Assembly (NCBI GenBank): GCA_021234155.1
Contig: JAJEKV010000148.1
Location: forward strand, 436,710-500,709
Direction: 5' to 3'
Origin: Isoetes taiwanensis
Taxonomy: Eukaryota; Streptophyta; Lycopodiopsida; Isoetales; Isoetaceae
Length of the DNA: 64,000 nt
Made by a program: the position numbers and the translations under genes. Of the stretch, positions 58,294-64,000 are shown one piece after another (the stretch's first letter is position 1; each line of letters opens with the position of its first letter). Under the pieces are notes generated by a model. That model saw only the letters and a program-made list of their open reading frames with translations. It was not told the DNA's origin and made no database searches.

Positions 58294-58934
58294 ATGGTTT
58301 TTCATTTTCCCATTTACTTAATCTTTTCCACGCTCGCGAGATTCTTGGTACAGATTTACCCTTACACATTTCCGGCCCCTTGGCTGCGGACCTCTTTTCG
58401 AAGATGGCGTTTGACCCTACTCCTTCCTGCACAAGCACTTGGCGCTACATCCTATTCCGACAAGTCTAGTAAGTAATGCCTTTCTCTACCTAGCCCACTG
58501 ATTTGAAGATATTACTTCAAGCGTGCTGAAGACTGCAGCTATAAACCTACGAACCTTTTTCTAATTTAGGGCTCATCATATTTAGGTGTCCCAATATTCC
58601 AGTCCAAATGTGGAACTGTGACTCAGACAATAATCCTCTTACCTCCAGTTCCGATGAAGAGTCTCTGAGAGAAGAATTCCTACAAGTAGAGTTCTTAGCT
58701 TGCATGTCCGATTCTAATTTCGTAGATTACAATAGACAAATGGCTGAGCATAAGGGAAATTACGGGCAGAAGAGAAATGCTTTTGCTGATAAATCTGTCA
58801 CTGGCAACAAGAAATATAATGGTGGTTCCAGCAGCCACTATACTAGATCTCAAGACAATGAAGCTGCTACTGGATCGTCCATACCCGAGACACAACAAGA
58901 AGAAGATTACTCTTCTGAGCAAGATGACCATCAG
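58294..58934 (+). CDS. Candidate two-exon gene, acidic Ser-rich protein
   Basis: Exon 1 (58294-58468, from MVFHFPIYLIFSTLA) ends before GTAAGTAA, an excellent donor. Exon 2 starts at 58603 after ATATTCCAG and ends at 58934 before GTATTTCC. The join keeps frame in phase 1. The second exon reads as a low-complexity acidic segment (NNPLTSSSDEESLREEFLQ, later EEDYSSEQDDHQ) with a basic, Gly/Ser-rich middle, as in nuclear or intrinsically disordered proteins. The exon 1 start is uncertain. No family is recognised. It lies between a Helitron end and the DUF7869-like pseudogene on the other strand, so it may be part of a transposon or a host-gene remnant. Confidence 0.35.
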
Positions 58935-59548
58935 GTATTTCCTCCAGTGATCTTATAAATTTCCAGTTATTTACTGGTCAAATCCTGGACTATCCACCAA
59001 GCTTAGGGAACTTGGACCTGATTTCCCCTACCTTCTTACAGGTCGACCTCTATTAAGGTCCTCTTTAACTATCATTAATTTTCGTGTTTTGACTCTATCT
59101 GATTTTACAGTAATATTATACACTGTTCTTTTGGCAAATCTCCTTTAAATGCTCCATCTTTCAAGCACGCAGGGCAAAAGGTTACAAAGGAACGGTGATA
59201 AACCGAGAAGTCTCATTGTACCTTTTGGCCCTTCATGCATTACCATTTTCATGCTAATGTCATGTTATTTGGCTGCAGGTACCGAGCTTCTCCCACCTTT
59301 GTCGCATTTTTGTTTCTGCTTTTGCTTGAAGATGAGTTTTTCTGGAGATGCTGCTGGTGAAAACTTGATATATGAAGACTAAAGCAGGATTATGGTTGTA
59401 CTTTCTCATACCCTAGCTAAGCTGGTGCAAATCTCAATACCATCCTTTGGCTGCGTGCCTCAAGTCTGACTGAAATCTTAAACATCATTTTGCAATGTTA
59501 CTCTTTCTCTGCTCTTATAAGACGAAATAACTCTTCATTTTGTTACTT

Positions 59549-59633
59549 AACTGCTGTTATATGGTCTTACATTTTGTTTTCCAGTCAAGAAACTGCTGTT
59601 ATATGGTCTTACATTTTGTTTTCCAGTCAAAAT
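59549..59633 (+). repeat. Tandem duplication, 42-bp unit
   Basis: CTGCTGTTATATGGTCTTAC and the following ATTTTGTTTTCCAGTCAA occur at 59551 and 59593 without visible differences, so the duplication is recent. Confidence 0.95.
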
Positions 59634-59784
59634 TGAGCTATATTAGAATGCTGATTATTCCTTTTTGCATCCAGGCGCATACATTCTGCCTTAAGTCTTT
59701 TACATGTTACCATAATAGTTTTCAATTATCTATTCAGCTCTGGTGTATTCTGGGTTGCACTACTATTTTTCTACGTTTTCTCAT

Positions 59785-59980
59785 CACTGCTATTTGCTCA
59801 TTACTATTTAAAGTGGCCTTAAGATTTATAGTTACACTATACATGGCTGTCAAGATCTAACCGTCTCCTTAAATTGCTTTCACTGCTGCTTACTCATTAC
59901 AGTTTAATATAGCTTTATGTTTTATAGTTGCATTATATATAGGCTTTCAAAATCTAACCATCTCCTTAATTTACTTTCAC
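59785..59980 (+). repeat. Tandem duplication, 96-bp unit, diverged
   Basis: CACTGCT, CTCATTAC, TTTATAGTT and AA(A/G)ATCTAACC(A/G)TCTCCTTAA recur in order from 59785 and 59881. Confidence 0.85.
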
Positions 59981-60398
59981 CCTCTTATGCTTGTAATTTT
60001 TGTTGACTTTAAACTTTCCTAGTGATTATTTATGATGCTGATTTATCTTTGTGGTACATCCTTAAATACTTGATGAATTGGGCTTTGCATTTTTGGTTAT
60101 CACACATTGCTAATTACCTATTTTGGTTTCATACTTGGAAATTTGCTTGGACCAACTGGTCTGCTTTATTCCTGCATAGATTGAATTGGATCAATAGACG
60201 ATTGGCTTCAATTAAACGCTAACCATCATTCATTTAAATTGGATTTATGTCAGGATTTTGGACCATTTTGGCACTGCAACTTTTTCCCGGGTTAGTAAAT
60301 TTGCATCGAGAATGTGACTTTTTTTTATAACAGCACAACATGATTGCATTAAAAATTAAAAATATTTCACATATGCATGTCGAGTTACATATTGCCAA

Positions 60399-62390
60399 TT
60401 ACTTCTCAGAAGTGACCCCTAGAGATATCATAGCTTTCTTCCTCACTTCCACAGGTATTGTAACCCTAGCAGTCTTGCCTGGGATGACCTTTGGGGTCCA
60501 TGAAAACAAAATAGTATCTAACTCAACCCAATCATCCCCTTCAATAGGGTTTCTCTTCCATCTCTTTGTCCAACTGTCTCTATACCTTTCTTCCTCTGCC
60601 ACTGCATTTAACTGGTGCACTGGACACCACCACTCCACACGAACTTTGTTCACATTGCGGTCACCTACTTCTTTGCAAAACCTCGAGATGGTGTAACCCA
60701 TCCACCGGGGTATATCTCTTTCGCTCCGGGTACTATAAGTGCAAATTGATGGCAAAGCAAGTCATCTTTGGGATCATAATCCTCCAGCCCCGAGATATTT
60801 AGGCCTTCCTTTCCTAGGACCAACATAGTGTTTTTCAGAAATTTGGAGGAGCCATGGACTTGCAGAATACTACTAACCACATCATCGCCTTCCTCAGGTA
60901 ATATCAAGTCTCTCCACCTAGTCTTAGGTAGCCATCCATCTTTGAGTTCATCAGAGGATGTGTCTACTTGTCCCAATAATCCATGTACCTGTGTCCAATA
61001 ATCTATCAATGCAAGGTTGGTATCATCGGGGTTATTTTTCCAATACTTGATGTATTCAGAAATGTCGTCCAATGTGCTTTGCAACGAATCCACCTCTGGA
61101 AAAGGCTTAAGAGCTTTTGGTTGACCCCTTGGAATCTTAGGTTTACCATTTTCATCTTCGTGCCATATAGGTACTCCCTCATCTGGCCTCCATTTATCAT
61201 CTGAAGGTCTCATCTTCCATTGCATGATTGGCTTATTTCCCATGACCCGAGAAAATTAATTGAAGAGGTTTAGATTGACCTTCCATATCAAGAGCATAAC
61301 CTTCGATAACATTCTTCCAATCAGGCACCTCTTGTATGAGCAACCCTATAGGAGAAGGTGAAATGCATTCACTAAGAACTTCCATTAGTCTAGGAAGATT
61401 GGTCACAGCTTGAGATTTCAACTGCGTACTATACTTCCCAAACAATGCATCCACATCCTCATGAGTATGTCCAGGCATTAAGAACCCTAAATTCACTCTT
61501 TCAAAGACACACACGGCTGTTAAATAAGATAGGAATGAGAACATATACCTGTTTTTATTAAGTTGGAGGAGGAACCTTGGTGGTAGATCTCGAGGTTGGG
61601 GACGTGAACTTGAGGCTCCAACATGTTCAGAAGCACCTGACTTCCTAAAGCTTGCATTAGTAAACTTCTCTAAATTATTAGGCTTTCTATCCAACAATGC
61701 ATCAAGAGTGGTTGGCTACCACCTCGGGGTTGTGGAGGTCACAGAATAACCACTCTTATAGTTCCTCAAGCACCTCATCACACTTCCAATATGAAAATCA
61801 GGACCATCACTCCACAATTGCAAACTAAAATGGCCATAATAAATTGGCACCGAGCCATGCACTATTGCACCTGCCAGAGAGACTTGCAAAGGATAAGCTC
61901 TATTGATTTGCTTGGGTATGTAACTATACTATGGCAAACAAGTCTTCGATTGATCCATCTTGTCATGTATAATACAAACATAGTTATTGGGTTCCAAACA
62001 TGATAATGTTCTCCACATCCAATAAGTGGATCTACATGATAGTTGGTATGTCATGTGATCTTTCATTTGCTCCTTTATCTTAGCCCTTTGGCTTGGTTGC
62101 TTGGTCTTATCAAGAATCTCTTTCAACTTAGCACACAAGTTGCACTTTGCAAAGTTGTTCGAAGTGTCTATAATGACATGCTTGAAGTGCTTGCTCCATA
62201 GTCTACTGAAGCTGGGTTGAGATATTGCAGGTATCTGTAGTTCTCGAAGCAAAGCATTCACTTCCTCCAATATGCTCTTCTGGGTACAATGGGATGGCAA
62301 TCTCTTCTCGACAACTATTTTTCCCTGTTGATCTTTCCTACTTTTATGTGGCATATTCTCGACATTGAATTCAACATATTTTTCAAAACC
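60399..62390 (-). pseudogene. DUF7869-type transposase-like gene, broken
   Basis: Continuous homology-like sequence runs on the minus strand. In order: a Cys-containing region (FAKCNLCAKLKEIL, about 62160), YVCIIHDKMDQSKT (about 61950), and AYPLQVSLAGAIVHG. Then come FLLQLNKNRYMFSFLSYL (about 61560), RVNLGFLMPGHTHEDVDALF (about 61480), and the C-terminal block KVRVEWWCPVHQLNA (about 60630). This order is that of the plant and algal DUF7869 family as I recall it, thought to have a DDE/RNase H-like core. Lesions: in-frame TAG codons near 61930 and 61717, frame changes near 61240 and 60670, and apparent loss of the short acidic D-N-x-x-x-D segment normally before NKNRY. It cannot encode a working protein as it stands. 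Confidence 0.7.
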
Positions 62391-63420
62391 TCCCTAGCAC
62401 CCGGGATACTAGAAGTTGGCCTCAACATGTCATTATTTCCATGTAATGCAATTTTACTCCCCTTTGCATGACTTGTTTGCCAATTTTGCCAAGATGAAAT
62501 TGGAATGCCATGAATATGTATCCATGCAACTTTACATATCCATGTCCCCTAGGTGGGTATTTTTTTTTCTTTGGAAATTTTTCATCTTGAAGTGCAAGCT
62601 CATGAATGGAGTACATGTAAGTCCTCCTCTCCCTCACAAGTATACTCTTGGAAGGTGGCTCTTGCTTCCACCAATTCATCAATTTCAAACTTGAACACAA
62701 TTAGCCCAACAACATTCCATTCCCTTATCTTAGTGGAGCTTCACGTGAACAATCACTACTTGACTTGGACCTCTTGCTAGGATAATGTTTCACCACCGAG
62801 TGTGCCCTATTCTCCTCTAAAAATGTGGTCCCTGGCAGCTATTGGAGGTGCATTAAGAAAATCAGTGTCATCCACAACCCTCGGCTCTAGTAAAAGGAAT
62901 TCTCCTATAAACTCAATGCAGGCTATAGGCCATGGCATGATGCATGGAACCTCAATTGTTTAATACAAGCAAATTGCAATCACGGTGATTTGATCCTTTT
63001 TCCTTCCATTTTTCCTCTAAACTTGTTATGGCCACACCCACTTTATCCTCTCCTAACCTTTCATCATTGTGACTGGATAGGATCGCCTAGTATGATAGTT
63101 CCTTCACCTACTAGCTCCTTATTGCATTGGTGCTTCACTTCTTATTCTTCCAATCCAACCTACTGTAGAGGATAATTTGCTTAGCAGTCTCAGCCTCAAC
63201 ACATTGACCTACAAGAACAATGTTTACAATGGGGTAACAATGTGATAAGAACATGTGGTAACAATGTTGAAACATGTTGGGGGGATAGGTATTACATTTT
63301 TACCCTTTTTAGGATCCACACACTTCACCTATATAAAGTGAAATGTCTTAATATTAGTTCGAAAAAAGGACAAAGTAATTTTGAGAACCGATTAAAGGGA
63401 ACTTTAAGAAATACCAAAAA
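62391..63420. other. No clear gene; possible upstream part of the DUF7869-like locus
   Basis: A minus-strand frame at 62422-62700 (92 codons, lysine-rich, KFPKKKKYPPRGHGY) lies just upstream of the pseudogene in a different reading frame. It could be a decayed N-terminal part. Nothing else is recognisable. Confidence 0.35.
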
Positions 63421-63459
63421 AACCATTAAATGGACAAATATATGTTGTAAGTGCAGCCA

Positions 63460-63720
63460 AAAATAGGTTGTAAGTATAGCTTAGGTGTAGGTAATTATTG
63501 CAAAATTAATGGTAACATAGGGTGTATGCTAGTAGTACTAATGAGGTAAGTATAGGTCGTAAATCTAGATGGGCCAAAGTTGGTTGTAAGTATAGCTGGG
63601 GTCTAGGTAATTATACAAAATTAATGAAAACATAGGTTTTAAGTATAGCTGACATGTGGGTAATTCTATAGAGAATTAATGATAACCTAGGGCGTAATTA
63701 ATTCAATAGAATTAATGATA
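63460..63720 (+). repeat. Irregular tandem repeat around TAAGTATAGC
   Basis: Three units begin G(G)TTGTAAGTATAGCT or GGTTTTAAGTATAGCT at about 63466, 63582 and 63634. Each is followed by GTAATT and AA(A/G)TTAATG. Spacings are 116 and 52 bp, so the first unit contains an insertion or a diverged copy. Confidence 0.8.
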
Positions 63721-63820
63721 GCTAATTCGTATAGGATATAAATCTTGTATGATGTGATGGAATCATAATTACAACCGCGCCTATAAGAAACCTTGCATGT
63801 ATGAAACCCTCCATTCTTTC

Positions 63821-63867
63821 AACCGCCAATCCTTTCTTCCTTCTAGCGCCAATCCTTTCTTCCTTCT
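63821..63867 (+). repeat. Tandem duplication of about 23 bp in a probable 5' leader
   Basis: CGCCAATCCTTTCTTCCTTC occurs twice in succession directly before the ATG of the ORF at the window edge. The pyrimidine-rich character is usual for plant 5' leaders. Confidence 0.85.
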
Positions 63868-63899
63868 AATGCCTTCATTGATTTTTAGCGCCTTCTACC

Positions 63900-64000
63900 A
63901 TGGTGAGCCATGCTGCCCGGCCTCCCGCTCCATCCCGCCGGACTCGCCTCCGAGAGGCAAAGAGGGCAGATAAAAAAATTGATAAAGAAATCCATTCCCC
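63900..64000 (+). CDS. Start of an ORF cut by the window edge
   Basis: An ATG at 63900 in good context (CTACCATGGTG) opens 33 codons that run off the edge: MVSHAARPPAPSRRTRLR, then a Lys/Asp-rich stretch. The N-terminus is Arg, Pro and Ser rich with no acidic residue for about 18 residues, which could be an organelle-targeting or disordered segment. A TATAAAT lies about 165 bp upstream (about 63735). GC content rises at the ATG. The product is unknown. Confidence 0.4.
   Translation, partial: MVSHAARPPAPSRRTRLREAKRADKKIDKEIHS

Overview
The window looks like nuclear DNA of a land plant with a large, repeat-rich genome. Nothing in it looks bacterial, organellar or viral. The evidence is decayed non-LTR retrotransposons, non-autonomous Helitrons, a broken DUF7869-type transposase-like gene, long TA microsatellites, and a few short exon-like segments with canonical GT/AG borders. 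A fern, lycophyte or similar lineage would fit, but no sequence I recognise fixes the species. No intact, recognisable host gene is present and no RNA gene could be supported.

Layout. 1-18.5 kb: gene-poor DNA holding copies of a dispersed element built around the border TAATTGTRTATATATA next to an AT repeat (2.87-3.58 kb, 8.08-9.03 kb, probably 13.1-13.4 kb, and inverted at 17.9-18.5 kb). The first two lie in direct orientation like a very old LTR pair. 15.2-17.2 kb (minus) and 20.9-22.3 kb (plus) contain small exon-like segments. 22.4-27.1 kb: tandem repeats, a 150-bp TA array, a 159-codon ORF, a nested minisatellite built on TTAACTCGGACC, and two isolated Helitron ends. 30.5-37.3 kb: three short Helitrons (two head-to-tail on the minus strand, one on the plus strand) whose bodies are almost pure purine/pyrimidine tracts. 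39.5-44.3 kb: a GC-rich, decayed LINE on the plus strand. 45.2-58.2 kb: two longer Helitrons exactly abutting at 51288/51289. The second has its polypurine body split by a decayed minus-strand LINE. 58.3-62.4 kb: a candidate two-exon acidic ORF and, on the opposite strand, the broken DUF7869-like gene. 63.4-64 kb: short tandem repeats and the first codons of an ORF that runs off the edge.

Main point. One Helitron family explains much of 25-58 kb. Its 5' end is TCTTATATTATAATG, and its 3' end is a GCCCAGC-AAC-GCTGGGC hairpin, then seven bases, then CTAG, then a host T. Several members carry 0.9-1.7 kb of strand-asymmetric polypurine DNA, always purine-rich on the element's own 5'-to-3' strand, and two pairs are joined head to tail. 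The long reading frames in these tracts are artefacts: stop codons all contain purines, so an all-pyrimidine strand cannot contain one. No Rep/helicase gene is present, so the members here are non-autonomous.

All alignments were made by eye. Similarity is described qualitatively and element ends are given to the base only where the terminal motif is visible.
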